64,000 nt of DNA from the NCBI GenBank assembly GCA_027924645.1, contig BSBN01000494.1, forward strand, positions 1,436,001-1,500,000, given 5' to 3'. This document shows positions 1 through 12,085 of this stretch, piece after piece. Origin of the DNA: Cunninghamia lanceolata. Lineage: Eukaryota; Streptophyta; Pinopsida; Cupressales; Cupressaceae. Numbering within the stretch: the stretch's first letter is position 1; every line of letters starts with the position of its first letter. A program made the position numbers and the translations under genes. The notes under the pieces are model-generated. The model was not told the origin of the DNA. It did no database searches and saw only the letters and a program-made list of their open reading frames with translations.

Positions 1-511
1 GTAGAGATATAATGATACCCGAGACTTTGAAACTAGAAAATACCCTGTTGTGCTCATTTACCAGCAGCATGTAAACACATCCTCCCAACCACTACAGATT
101 TAAATGGCATCTCAATGATTAAATTTTGGGTGCACTCAAGATAGCTAGCACTATCAAGAAGGTCCACCATGAACATATATCAATCAACTGTCGCTGAAAT
201 GCAACGAGGAGTACTTATGTGATGGAAGTATGTACAACCCCTTTAACTTTGTTGTCTTTAACCAAGAGTTCTTATATCAATTTTATCAAGAGCCATATCT
301 TATTCATGCTCTCTACTATATTTGAGGACATTTTTATGAGCTACATTTCCAAAAGGTGTATCCACTTATAGAACTAACCTATTCATAAAAATGACTGCCC
401 ATTTGAAATATTCCTTCTAAGGTATGCTTGATCTCAGTGGTGGTACTAGTGTTATAATTGTGTCTTTTATTACTTAATCCTTAATTGAAATTCATTAGAG
501 GCAAATAATGG
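1..511. repeat. Left copy of a direct repeat, about 1.87 kb period
   Basis: Positions 1-511 align almost base for base with 1869-2389, with scattered substitutions and small indels. The left copy runs out of the window at position 1, so the true unit is longer. It could be one LTR of a short element whose interior is 512-1868, or a tandem duplication. No convincing coding sequence lies in it. Confidence 0.85.
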
Positions 512-1868
512 AATGTTTTCCCTCTTTTTCTTACCTCCTTGGGATGCTTAGAGGCTTTCTTGTACAAGGTTGATGGTGAGGTAATGTTCTACCTTCATCT
601 TGGAGCTATTTTTCTCTCTTTGGTGATCCCTTGCTCTCTTCATTGATGATTTAGTCCTTATTGTAAGGTCGTTCTTTTATTGGAGTTGCCTTGCATTCAC
701 TGTTGTTGCCACAATGTGATGATTGCTAGTAATACCCCCAAGTGTGGCTCTTCTTCTGCTTGTTCTATTCTTATGATTGCATGCTGAGCTTGTTGGAGTT
801 GGGTGTAGATGATAGGATGATCTTGGAAGTGGCTCCCAATGTGACATCAAGCATGAGTGCTCATTTGTTTGGCTACTTCCTTCTTGCTGCCCCTTCCTTC
901 ATACCCTCCTTATCTAAGTAGTGTTCATTGGTATGATTACCAGGTGCCTATTTATGCCCTCCGTGAACCATGTTCTTATGATGTGTTCATGTGAGCTATG
1001 AGACTTGTGGTATCCCTTGTGTGGCTAAGTATTTATGCCTTCCCATCCCTTTTGCCTTTATGCTTGTGTATGGGCCATGTGATCATCTTCGAGCATTGGG
1101 GGTGGACCTTTGAGGTACCACATGCTAGGGTGGTGTGCACCCACCACCATTGGGGACTCGTAATCCATGATTCATATGACTTCGTAGCGGCTACTCTTCA
1201 TCTTCAGCTTATGAGCATTGTGTATTCTTTGGTTATCTAATTGTATCATTGATGTAAATCATTCTTGTAGCATTGTAAATTGGTAAATTTGTAAATTATG
1301 AGACACTCCAACCTAGAGAATGATGTGTCTATCTTATGTAATGTCATTTTACTGGCTATGTAATTCATTTAATCTTATATGTTTTCATTAATTGTTAATA
1401 ACACATATCTTTTTTGGTGTTTAAAAGAAAGTATACAATGTTGGTTTGAAACTCTATCTTAGACTTTCTCATAATGTTCTTGTATGATAGAATGAACATA
1501 ATCATATCACATCTGCTTATGAATGTTTTTTCCTTTCTTTAGTTGTAAGGATGTTTGGAATTACTTCTTTCTGTATTGATGTATGGTTTTGATGCTTTAT
1601 GCTGTTTCCCTTGGTTTGTGTTCACTTGACAAGGTATCGTGGATGTCTTATCCTGCACCTTGTTTTCCCTTCCTCGCCTTTATGTGCTGGGGTTTTAGGG
1701 ACAGGTGGAAAATATTTTGGTCCTTCATTTCATGACCACATGGTTAATGTGGGTATGACATGGGGTTTTGCATGTCATGACCACATGGAAAATGTGTCAA
1801 CTCTAATAGTTTTTCCATGGGGCATGTTCAACAAAACAAATGCAATTGACAACTTTTCACCATGGTGG
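512..1868. other. Spacer between direct repeats, LTR-like, no gene
   Basis: No protein is recognisable. Around 1100-1135 a stretch reads like 30630-30665 inside the large solo LTR (both have a GGGGGTGGACCT-type core followed by CCACATG). Downstream of it, both contain AT-rich text with GATGTAAATC. This suggests a diverged LTR of a related retrotransposon. The open frames at 998-1240 and 1599-1889 show no family resemblance and are probably chance. Confidence 0.45.
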
Positions 1869-2389
1869 CAGATATATAATGATACCTGAGACTTTGAAAC
1901 TAGAAAATACCCTATTGTCCTCATTTAGTAGCAACATGTAAACACATCCTCCCAACCACCATAGGTTTAAATGGCATCTATTTCAATGATTAAGTTTTGG
2001 GTACCCTCAAGAAAGACAACACTGTCAAGAAGGTCCACCATGAACATATATCAATCAGTTGTAGCTGAAATGCAATGAGGAGTACTTATGTGATGGATGT
2101 ATGTACAACCCCTTTCACTTTGTTGTCTTTAATCAAGAGTTCTTATATCAATTTTGTCAAGAGCCATATCTTATTCATGCTCTCCACTATACTTGAGGAC
2201 ATTTTTATGAGCTACATTTCCAAAAGGTGTATCCACTTACCGTTAACCTGTTCATAAAAATGACTTCCCATTTGAAATATTCCTTCTGAGGTATGCTAGA
2301 TCTTGGTGGTGGTAATGGTGTTATAATTGTGTCTTTGATCACTTAATTCGTAATTGAAATTAAGTAGAGGCAAACAATGGAATGTTTTC
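1869..2389. repeat. Right copy of the direct repeat, cut by the Ty3 LTR
   Basis: This matches 1-511. The homology stops exactly where the Ty3 LTR begins at 2390: the left copy continues AATGTTTTCC while this copy reads AATGTTTTC and then the LTR terminus. The retrotransposon therefore inserted into this repeat copy. The rest of the copy is not found after the far end of the Ty3 element, consistent with a later deletion there. Confidence 0.8.
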
Positions 2390-5300
2390 TATAACACCCA
2401 AAATAATTTTCACCTTACAAACTACGTTCAACACAAGGTAATTTTTTATTTAAAGTTTAAAAACAGAAAATGGTAAATTATTTTTCATTTCTAAATAAAG
2501 GTGTTCATTCATCGACTAATTAAAAATCATGAAATTATAAGTTGCACAAAGGGTCTATCCACCTACAACATTATACCATGTGATGATTAAATTTATTAAG
2601 AGCATTTTCAAAATAGAAACTTACCAAAGGCACTGCATCTCGATTCTCGACCATCCAAATTCAAGTCTCAACAAGCCTCTGGAATATAGAAGAGAAAGTA
2701 TCTTCAAGGAGCTTAACCTCCAACCACAGACCGTCAGTCTCCCACACTCCTTCCTACCCGAAAGTGGCCCTACCCTACCCAAAGAGGATAGACTTATGGT
2801 AACCAATGGTGTTAGCCATCTGAGTACTGGTGTTGTGACCTACGTAACTTGTTATCATGCAATTCCACTAGATACCCTCTAGACAAGCATGACCACTCCA
2901 CAAGCTATGCCGTCCAGCCATGGTGAACAAAAAAATGCACTAGAGGCAAGTGCACTGTCTCGCCAAAGGATTTGAATATGTTTAGCATAATACCAATGCA
3001 AATAGAAAGTTCACCCACCCCAACTCGACTTGATTTAATCACAATCCTACAGTTACATTTGATCTTGTTAAATTTCTTAGCCTCTCTGGCTCAACACGCT
3101 TCTATGCACATCAATAGGGTATGTTGTAAAACTTTAAGGCTCTCAAAGTTATTACCATTTTTGTGATTAGGTATAATTTCAAGCTTACTAATTCCTTAGT
3201 TATCGATACTAGTTTTTCAGATGGACTATTGAGTTTGATGCTTGTCTAAAACTATCTTCTCAAAGATAAAACTTTACATTGTCGACATAGCCTAAAGAGG
3301 GACATCTTTTAACTTGTTATCAAGTCGAAGTTTCATGCTAGCATGATGGTAGTTTAACCAAGGCTTTAGCCTTTGAATTAGAGTCTTTAACCAACCTCCA
3401 AGCTTAAATACAATAATAATTTCTTCTTTATTAAAAAGAGTTGTTTTGTATTATATAAACAAATTACTATCATTTGTATAATAAATACTATAATTCAATA
3501 TGTTCAATCTTCAAGAATGCCCTTTTATTCAACTCCTACATTGGTTTGATATCTGAAATCTTTTTGACATAGGCTTTATATTTACTGAGTATTTTACTAT
3601 CTACCATATACATTCTAATCTCTGTAGTTGGTGAAGTAACATAGGCAACATTCTACAGTTACAGAAGTCGAGACTAGAAGAGAAGTCTTTTCAACTCCCT
3701 ACTAAAAGAAGAAAAATAGTAAAGAGCTTAAAGACCCAAGCTGTTCTCTCAACGGAGCCTATTTGCACAAGAGACAAGTTCCACACTACTGAATGAATAG
3801 TAAAACCTCAGTCATTTACTATTGCAAGATACATGACACAGTGTCTTTCTGATGGAGCGACCTTCACACCATAATGCTACCAGCCTAATAGTAATTTGAT
3901 AGACTAAGACTTACTTCTGGTTTAAAATAAGTAAGCACTATTGAGACAATGTAGAGCTTGAATAAAACTGAAATACTATCAATGATCTTTTAATGACAGA
4001 ATTGCGGCCTTCTAAGCCCCTACGTTGTCGACGTTTAACCTGGAAAAAAGAGATGGTTTCCCTTCTGATAAGCTGTCGGATATCATTACACTAGCATGGA
4101 ATTTAGTAAGCTAAGCTATTACCAAGAATCTAAAGATTTAAGCATGATCAAACATTCGATGTCACTTAGAAATGATTATCATTTTACATAATGATTAGCA
4201 GGTTATAATCGGCCTTTCTGGCACAAGAAAACAATGCATCATCCACATAAAGAGTCGTAGTTTATGCAGGAAGAATTGAAACCTGATAGTTGGCTTCTTA
4301 GCTCAGATGCCTCGCTTCACTCCTCTCAACCTTCGAGCTAGAATCTTCTTACTACTCTGGAGCTTACAGTTTTCTGTGTTACCCGAACCTCTCCCTACTC
4401 ACTCTCTGTATCCAAAAACAACCAGTTCTTATTCCCACCATCCCAAAACTAAAACTAACTCCCCTAACTAATTTGCATAGCCCTCTACTCAGTAACTACC
4501 AAACTTGACTATCAACATCTATCCTCCTACCACGACCACTAACACAAAAATTGTTTACTCTTCCACTATCTTAGCAGCTTATTCACAAGGTGGAGCTTGT
4601 CAGTTGCAAGGTGGCGGTTTTCTATGTTGGTCATGAAGCCACACTAATTTCTAATAGATTATTGAGTTTGGTTCGAAAACATGTCTTGGAAAATGGCTGA
4701 GCTGATGACCAAACATTAAGTTTTTTAAGCTTGAGAATTGAATAAAATGTTTTGAAATAAAAGACATCATCATTTGTGACTTGAGAGAATCCTTCGAGCT
4801 ACTGCTTGATCACTAACACTATTAAAGAATATAAGAATGCTCCTTAATGACTATATAAATATAGCTATATATGATTTTGGATATTACCATTACAATATGA
4901 CTAATGGTTTTACACTCGACGGCCTCATAGGTTTAAAACATTATTTAAAACTTTTATATATGGCAATAACCCATAACAGAAATAATTCTACATCCATCAA
5001 ATTTCGTAATTAAACGTTTACATCATACGCTTGTAAATCTTTATGATGTTGACGATGATTAAAGTACAAAACACAATACGAAGTTTGGGGTTGACTTTTA
5101 CGTACAACTTTCAACTTTTTGCTGAATCATTAAACAAGACACAACATACGACTCATTCTCAAGTGTATACATTTATATATAAAAATATATATGTCGGTCA
5201 TCCATATTTGGGAACATGAAATAGAGTATTACGACACAAATGTCGATTACCCATACTCATCATGACAACTATGAAAGGAAGAGGGACTTAAACTTAAAAT

Positions 5301-5757
5301 CCCTAACATTCTCATCTAAAATTGACTTAACCCAAAATCAATACTTATCTCAAAGCAACTAGGTTTATCTACCGGATGTTCATTTTCATTGGCCAACACC
5401 CATTGGTTATTCTAGAGTCTATTCTCTCTTTCTCGAAGATACTTTCTCTTCTTCTTGCTTCCTGGTGAAGATGTTCCATCTATCCTGTCATTAACAAACT
5501 CATATACAATTTGTGGTCAGAGTACCAATATTCTAATTAAGACACATTTACATCAAATCATTTCATTTTCATATTTAAAAGACATTTTTAATTCATAACA
5601 TCATATTAATCATAACCAAGTAAGAAAATCCATAATTTCATAAAATTAACCTTTTCTAATCATATCAACATTTTCTATGATGTTTAACATATTCACATGA
5701 CTATAGTATTTAGGAAAAAGTTAATAGTAATACTGAATCTAAAAAGGGGATGTAACA
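2390..5757 (-). repeat. 3' LTR of the Ty3 element, 3.37 kb
   Basis: On the minus strand it starts TGTTACATCCCC and ends GGGTGTTATA (the other copies end GGGTGTTACA), giving near-perfect short inverted termini. The whole length aligns with 14400-17695, and its last 430 bp align with 12086-12515. Just upstream on the minus strand (plus 5758-5770) is a purine-rich stretch containing GCGGAAAGATA, a plausible polypurine tract. ORFs at 2580-2882, 12276-12611 and 14592-14882 are the same LTR segment read three times and carry no recognisable domain. Confidence 0.9.
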
Positions 5758-5857
5758 TATCTTTCCGCTATAAAATCATCGTCCCCGATGATTGAGTTTA
5801 TCAAGCAAAATTTTAACATAAAAACAAGCTTTTATAGTTTAACATTAATGTTTTTGA

Positions 5858-7276
5858 AAAGATAGGGAAATCTTTGGTGAATGTCATTATAGTCTTCCCA
5901 TGTGGCGCTATCCTCACCATAGTGGCCCCACTAAATTTTGCATTGTAAGACCTCTCAATTACGCAACTGGAGTTTACGCATTTCGAGTACCTTGAGTGGC
6001 TCGATCACAACCACTCCTGGCTCTTGAATCTATAAAGAATTCCATTTAAGAATGTGATCATTACCTACAAAATATTTCTTTAGGTAAGAAACATGAAAAA
6101 CATTATGCATTTTAGACAAGACTGGAGGTAGAGCAATTTTGTAGGCCACTAGATTGATAATCTTGAGGATGTCAAAAGGTCCAACATATCGGGGAGCCAA
6201 CTTCGAAGATTTACCAAACTTGATTGAGCTTTTATGGGGTTTCACTCGAAAAAGAACTTTCTCTCCAATAAAAAATTGTCTAGGCACCCGTTTACGATCT
6301 GCATAACTTTTTTGCCTATCGTTGGCTTCCGCCAACCTTTTCCTAATCATTTTCACTTTTTCTTCCATAGCTACTAGTATTTCTGGTCCAATGCTTATCC
6401 TATCTTCCATCTTGTCCTAGCTTATAGGAGTTTTACATTTCCTTCCATATAATGCTTCAAACGGTGCCATCTTAATGGTAGAATGATAGGAATTATTATA
6501 GGCAAATTTAACAAGAGGTAAATATTCCTCCCATCTATATTGCTGGTCCATGCAATACATTCTTAGTAGATCCTCTAGCACTTGATTAACCCTTTTTGTT
6601 TGCCCATCAGTTTCAGGATGATAAGCAGTGCTCACATTGAGTTTAGTCCCTAGTGCTGAAAATAAAGTTTGCCAAAACTGGGAGGTTATTCGAGCATCTC
6701 TATCAGATATAATCTTTTCAGGTACCCCATGCAATCTAAATATTTCTTGAACAAACTTACGGGCCAAAATATGAGCTACATCTGTTAAATTTCTAGGAAT
6801 GAAATGTGCTACTTTGGTTTGTTTATCTATTACAACCAAAATTGCATCATGTCTATTTTTGGACATTGGTAACCCTTGAACAAAGTCCATACTAACAACC
6901 TGCCATTTCCATTCTGGAATATCATGTGGGTATAACAATCCAGTAGGATGTTGGTGTTTATCCTTCACTCTTTGACATTCCAAGCAACTTGCCACAAACC
7001 TTGCAGTATCACTTTTCATTCCTTTTCAAAATTATAGTGGTTTGACATCAGCTAAAAGTTTTGTTACTCCTGGGTGTCTAGAATAAGGTGCATAATGAAC
7101 TTCCTTCCATACAAGGTTTCTTAGTTCCACAGAATTAGGAACATAGATTCTTCCCTTAAATCTCATTAATCCGTCTGACTCAAAATGGAATCCATCATAT
7201 CTTGGATCTTTGGGGTTTATTTGTAGAGCTTGCTTTACCTGCTCACAGTATTCATCTCCCAATAAACTTTGCAATA
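5858..7276 (-). pseudogene. Ty3 integrase with chromodomain remnant (degraded)
   Basis: This is the C-terminal part of pol. It begins with an HHCC zinc module (HPG near 7070, CLEC at residues 12-15 of the 6417-7019 frame). The catalytic core follows with Asp45 (MDFVQG) and Asp106 (SDRDAR). The family's Glu, 36 residues further on, is Lys142 (GQTKRVNQ), so the DDE triad is broken. Next comes the usual FHVSYLKKY segment (about 6050-6080). The tail at 5858-5960, with WGHYGEDSATWEDY and a FPYLF end, resembles a chromodomain, which in chromoviruses guides insertion to particular chromatin. In-frame stops separate the pieces at 7020-7031 and 6411-6416 and recur in the tail. Confidence 0.9.
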
Positions 7277-8395
7277 GGGTGTGTGCAAGAAGTTGTGTCC
7301 ACTTATTGGCCAAAAAGTGGAAGTGTTTTCCCTAATTTTCAGAATTTGTCACATTTGACCTAAAAATTTGAAGCACTTAAAGGTGGAATCTTCGAAAAAG
7401 TCACTAAATATGAAATGCAGTTCTCGGAGTCTAGTTTCTAAATATGTAATTTTTTTCAATACCCAGATGATAAAAATTGATTCTGAATAGGCATTTCTAA
7501 AAACCACTATTTAAAAGTCACTTTTTTTTTACTATACCATGTACGTGTTGGTCATCCATATTTTGACCTAAATAATCATATTTTTCAAAATCCTTTTGGG
7601 AAAAGATTTGTAACTCACTGAAGCACGTTTTCCATATTTTTTTGTAATTTTTTATAGAATATTTTTTTTATTAATTTTTTATTGGCCATTTTTGGTCTTT
7701 TAAAAAATCATCGTGTACGTCACACATAAGATGACCTAAACTTAACATTTTTTGAATTTTTTTTTTAAATTGAAAAGAGCTGTCTAAAGTACATTTTCCT
7801 ACAATTTTTTTTACAAAAAAATATTTTAATAAGAAGTTATTAAAATACTAAAAAACCATGATAATTCAAGTTTATGGACCCATTTCATCAGAAATTGATT
7901 AAAAAATAGAAAAATTAATCCAATTGAAAAAAAAATTATATATTTGGAATCTAGACTATCTCATTTATAATGGGTTTTAATTTTATCAAAATATTCTGCA
8001 AAATAGACCTTCAGATATATGCCCAAAGTCACTATTTTGTTGTGACATTGACAGGTCCTTCAAGTTGCAGGTCAAACCAGGTCCAGAGGTCAGGTTCAGA
8101 TCCCCAAAGCATTTCCCGAACTGGGTTACAAAGCAAAACCCGAGCTTAAAATTTAAATTTTAAATAACGAGATCCCGTTTCATAAAAGGTAAATATTTTA
8201 ACCTTTTTAAAATGGGATCCCGTTTCATAAAAGTTAAAATATTAACCTTTTATGAAACTCAAAATGGGATCCTGTTTCTAGAAAACGGGATCCCGTTTCA
8301 TAAAAAATGGGATCCCATTTTGGTTAACATGATTTTGGATTTTTTTCTAACTCTGAAACTTCCACCTTAAGTGGACACAGCTTCTTGCATTTACC
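7277..8395. mobile_element. 1.1-kb terminal-inverted-repeat element inserted in Ty3 pol
   Basis: The two ends are inverted copies: left GGGTGTGTGCAAGAAGTTG and right (reverse complement) GGTAAATGCAAGAAGCTG, both continuing TGTCCACTTA. The inverted match resumes after a short gap at GTGGAAGT. The flanks share CAATA (7272-7276 and 8396-8400), a candidate 5-bp target duplication. Pol coding resumes on both sides: RNase H ending ADALSRRR near 8455, then integrase. No protein is visible inside, so it is a non-autonomous MITE-like element. It does not clearly fit a named superfamily. Confidence 0.75.
8166..8330. repeat. Cluster of GGGATCCCGTTTCATAAAA-type repeats
   Basis: Within the inverted-repeat element, a motif centred on the palindrome GGGATCCC followed by GTTTCATAAAA recurs about six times in 165 bp. 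Some copies face the opposite way (TTTTATGAAAC). The arrangement is palindromic on several scales and could fold extensively. Confidence 0.8.
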
Positions 8396-8400
8396 CAATA

Positions 8401-9700
8401 CTAGATCTTTAAAATTAGCATGAATAGAGATTATAGAAGCTATGTGTCTTCTTCTGCTTAAAGCGTCAGCTACTCAGTTTTCTTTACCTTTTATGTAAGC
8501 AATCTCAAAGTCGTAATCTGATATAAGTTCTAACCAGCTCCTTTGTCTTGCATTAAGATGAGGTTACGTAAATATGTAATGGAGACTTTGATGATCAGAT
8601 TTTAGTATAAAAGTCTTTCCCAACAAATAGTGTCACCACATCTGAAGAGCGTGAATCACTGCTACCAATTCTAAATCATGAGGAGCATAATTCTGCTCAT
8701 AATTTTTCAACTTTCTTGATTCATAGGCTATTACACGCTCATTTTGCATAAGCACACCTCCTAAACCTTCTCCAGAGGCATCAGTAATAACCTCAAACTG
8801 CCCTTCAGGATTAGGAACTTTCAGAATTGGTTCTGTTGTTAACTTTTCTTTTAATAAATCGAATGCCTTTTGACATTCGCATGTCCATACAAGCCACTTT
8901 CCTTTCCTTTGCAAAGAAGTGATTGGACTAGTAATGCTTGAAAAATTCAAAACAAATTTTATGTAATACCTAGTCAATCCCATAAAACTTCGTACTTCTG
9001 AAACATTGGAAGGTATAGGCCATTCCATAATAGCCTTTATTTTAGTTGGGTCAACTAATATCCCTTCTGCTGATATAGTGTGTCCCAAATACTGTACTTC
9101 TTTCTGAAAGAAGGTACATTTTGAGAGTTTTGCATACAATTTGTATTCTCTTAAACATTGCAAAACAATTTGAAGATGTTGTCTATGCTCCTCCTCATTT
9201 TTGGAATATATCAGAATATCATCTATGAAAAGTAGGACAAATTTATCAAGGCAGTCTTAGAAAACACTATTCATGAGATTCATGAAAGCAGTTGGTGCAT
9301 TAGTTTACCCAAATGGTAACACAGTAAACTCATAATGACCATATCTTCTAAATGTAATCTTATGAATATCCTCATCTTTTAACCTCAACTGATGGTATAC
9401 AGATCTCAAATCTATCTTAGAAAATACTATTGCACCATGCATTTGGTCAAATAAATCATCAATACGTGGCAGTGGCTACTTATTCTTTATCATTGCTTTA
9501 TTAAGCATTCGATAATCTATACACAGTCTAAGGGTTCTGTCTTTCTTCTTGACAAAAATAACTAGAGCTCCCCATGGTGATACACTTGGCCTAATTAGAA
9601 CCTTGGACAACAACTCCTACAGTTGGGCCTTCAATTCCATAAGTTCAGTAGTGGTCATTCTGTATGGAGCTTTAGATACTGGCTCAGATCCTGGTTTAAT
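8401..9700 (-). pseudogene. Ty3 reverse transcriptase and RNase H (degraded)
   Basis: On the minus strand the RT catalytic motif FIDDILIYS lies at 9203-9229, preceded by [19 protein letters not shown] about 150 bp upstream. The fragment at 8633-9163 carries the RT thumb and connection region ([12 protein letters not shown]) and the start of RNase H ([16 protein letters not shown]). RNase H runs on to ADALSRRR near 8455. Nonsense codons interrupt it, including in FG-stop-TNAP and VF-stop-DCLDKF before the catalytic motif. It would have made cDNA from the element's RNA in a cytoplasmic particle. Confidence 0.92.
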
Positions 9701-9702
9701 AT

Positions 9703-10260
9703 CTATGACAAAGTCAAAGGTTCTTTTTGGAGGCAAGCTTGTAGTTCCTCAGGAAATACATCTCTGAAATTACTAAGATAAGGGTATTTTTCCTCAAAAA
9801 TTTGCTTCTCTACAGTTTCCTCTACTAGGTCCATTTTGACTGCAAAAAGTTGACATCCCTTACGCCTAGCCCATTTTAATTGTTTTGAAGAAATAGACCT
9901 GATCTTTATTTCCCTTTGGAAACCTTGAAAATTAACTTTGTTTCCTTCATCATCCAAACATTCAATTGTTTTATTAAAACAATCCACCTTGGCCCTATGT
10001 CTCCACAACCAATTCATTCCTAAAATGACGTCGTAGGACCCTAAAGGTGCCACATACAAGTTTACCTCGGTGGAAAAGTTTGAAATATTAATCTTAGCTT
10101 CGAATAAACATTGCTCTACCTGAGCCTTTGAGTGATTTGCATATTCTACTATCCATGGTTTTGACATATAACCAGCTCTTCTAGGAAATTTACTTAAGAC
10201 TCTAGTTTACACAAAAATTTCTGTTGCACCAGTATCAATCAAAATAGAAACAGGGACTCC
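9703..10260 (-). pseudogene. Ty3 aspartic protease (degraded)
   Basis: The retropepsin active-site motif IDTGAT is encoded at about 10225-10239 on the minus strand. An in-frame stop follows seven codons after the motif's Asp, and the frame continues in 10167-9703 with YDVILGMNWLWRH, a typical Ty3 protease flap and C-terminal motif. The protease would cleave the gag-pol polyprotein. It reads in the same direction as RT and gag, as expected for one polyprotein. Confidence 0.85.
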
Positions 10261-10389
10261 AAATAAAGTACCTATCATTTCAATGGGAGTAATCTAATAT
10301 TCAGCTCGTCGATTGTCAAGGGCAGCGTGAATCCTTTGCTGAAACGCTTCCTGCTGCGAAGGAAGTACTGTGTTCCTATGCTGCCCATT

Positions 10390-11451
10390 CTACTTTTTAT
10401 TAGGACAACAGTTGGCATAATGATCTCCCCCACATGAAAAACAACTTCCAATTGGTCCTCTCTTCTCAGATGGTCTACTCAAAGCATCATCGTTCCTCTT
10501 AAAATTGTCATTCTTCTTGAATTTTTCATTTATTCGATCATTACCAAATCCCCCTTTATTTTTCTGATTTCCTTTATCATTCTTCCTTTTATACGTCTGC
10601 TCATTGATATTCTTATCAAATCTCTTACGCTTCTTTTCACGATAAGAAGAAATGGATTTGATCTTCTGTTCCTGCTTAATTTCTTTCTCATACACCTGGT
10701 CCATTGTGTTCGGACCATGCACCTCCACCTCTCCGCCAATCTAAGGATTGAGTCCCATAATGAATTTCCTTATCCGAAATCTTTCATCCTTTTGATACTG
10801 AGGAACATACTTCAACAATCTAGTGAATTTTTTTGCATATTCAACCACGGACGAATCACCTTGCTAGAGATTGTGGAAATTTGTTAGCTTTTGATCAAAG
10901 TAAAGCTATGGTAACCACCTTTTTCAAAAAAGTTCCATAAATTCATTCCATGTCACCTTCAAGGGGCTTAAATCCAATTCTGTCTTTTTGTTCATCCACC
11001 AAGTGGATGCTTCTCCAGATAACTGATATGCTCCCCAAACTGCTTTTGTAATCTTAGAGTAATTTCTAATTTCAATGTACTTCTCTATTTCAGTTAGCCA
11101 AGCTTCTGCTACATCTCCAGTTTTCATTCCATCAAAGTTGGGAGGAATAATCTTTTTCATATCCTTAGATAATTCCAGTGCAAGTTTATCTTTTGTCTCC
11201 CTCTGAGATTCACTATTCTCTTGATTCTCACTTGACGTGCCATGCTCTTGTTGCCTACTTTTACTTGCATTATTAGAATGCTCATTTGCACCCTCAGTAT
11301 TCCTGGTTTCATTCACTTTCTTTTCCAATTTGCCCAACCTTTCCTTAGTTTCGTCAAGCATATTAAGAATTTTGTCCAATTTATCAGCGGAGTTAGCCTG
11401 AGAGTTGTGACCTTCCTGATCTTCTCTCTCATTAAACACTGATTGATCCAT
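10390..11451 (-). pseudogene. Ty3 gag with zinc knuckle (degraded)
   Basis: The start at 11451 (MDQSVFNERED) opens an acidic, coiled N-terminus. The capsid-type retrotransposon gag domain follows, with FDGMKTGDVAEAWL and the WGAYQLSGEASTWW region. The domain continues through the gap at 10740-10923 (QGDSSVVEYAKKF) with four in-frame stops. A basic Asn/Lys-rich stretch and a CX2CX3HX4C zinc knuckle (CFSCGGDHYANCC) sit at the C-terminus near 10400-10440. Gag builds the particle and binds the RNA. Confidence 0.9.
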
Positions 11452-11495
11452 GTTTATTTGTTTTTATCACCTATTTTAGCAAGTATTAATTAGTT

Positions 11496-12014
11496 CTAAT
11501 ATTTATCATTTAAAATATTATCAATACATATCAATTGCTTATAACCATAGTTATTCTCAATAAAAAATTGCTTTATTATATTTTGCACAACAGTATTTAC
11601 AAGAGGGGTGTAACCTTTGGATTCATTGTCTGACACATATTCATAGGGTGTATAACCCTCAGATTCACTATCAAAAGATAACACAATGATTTTAGCTCTA
11701 GGTGGTATACAAGAATCCCTAGTGATCATTGGTACACTAATAGGGCAGGAATTGACCATGATTCGAGCTGCCATCCTAGATGTCTCTAGGAGTTCTCTCT
11801 TCATTCGCTTGAGTGGTGTTAGGGCATTGGCAAAATTTTCCATATCATCTAGCCAAATGTCATTTTCAGTATTTGTTTTCTCAATAGTCTTAATCATCGC
11901 AAGACGTCACTGGTTAGCTTGCAGGTAACGTTCCTTACCGGCGAAGGATTTCCTTGCAGTTTTCTTGAGACATACCATCCTGGCATAGTAAATCAAATCA
12001 TTAGCTACTTGCAT
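11496..12014 (-). pseudogene. Extra ORF between PBS and gag of the Ty3 element
   Basis: From an ATG at 12014-12012 an open frame of 172 codons runs to a stop at 11496, broken by one TGA near 11909. It lies about 50 bp after the PBS and ends 45 bp before gag. The product would be basic and helix-prone in its first 90 residues (KKTARKSFAGKERY, KRMKRELLETSRMAAR). It then has two copies of a GYTP motif (SEGYTPYEYVSDNES, SKGYTPLVN). I recognise no family. Placement inside the element and an almost intact frame suggest it was once translated, but chance cannot be excluded. Confidence 0.55.
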
Positions 12015-12062
12015 AATGTTGATTCTTAGCCAGCTTAATGGACTCATCAGCCCTAGTGCTGA

Positions 12063-12083
12063 ACCTGGTTGGCTCTGCTACCA
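12063..12083 (-). promoter_or_regulatory. Primer-binding site (tRNA-iMet type) of the Ty3 element
   Basis: The minus strand reads TGGTAGCAGAGCCAACCAGG two bases after the LTR end. The usual plant initiator-Met PBS is TGGTATCAGAGC, so there is one mismatch in the core. It marks where minus-strand cDNA synthesis starts and fixes the element's orientation. Confidence 0.85.
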
Positions 12084-12085
12084 TA

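Noticed and set aside
2580..2882. A 100-codon ORF repeated at 12276 and 14592, looking like a conserved small protein
   Set aside because: All three lie at the same place in copies of one LTR family. The shared text is explained by LTR homology; the frames end differently and no domain is seen.
9549..9767. Plus-strand ORF within the Ty3 region
   Set aside because: Antisense shadow of the RT/protease coding region.
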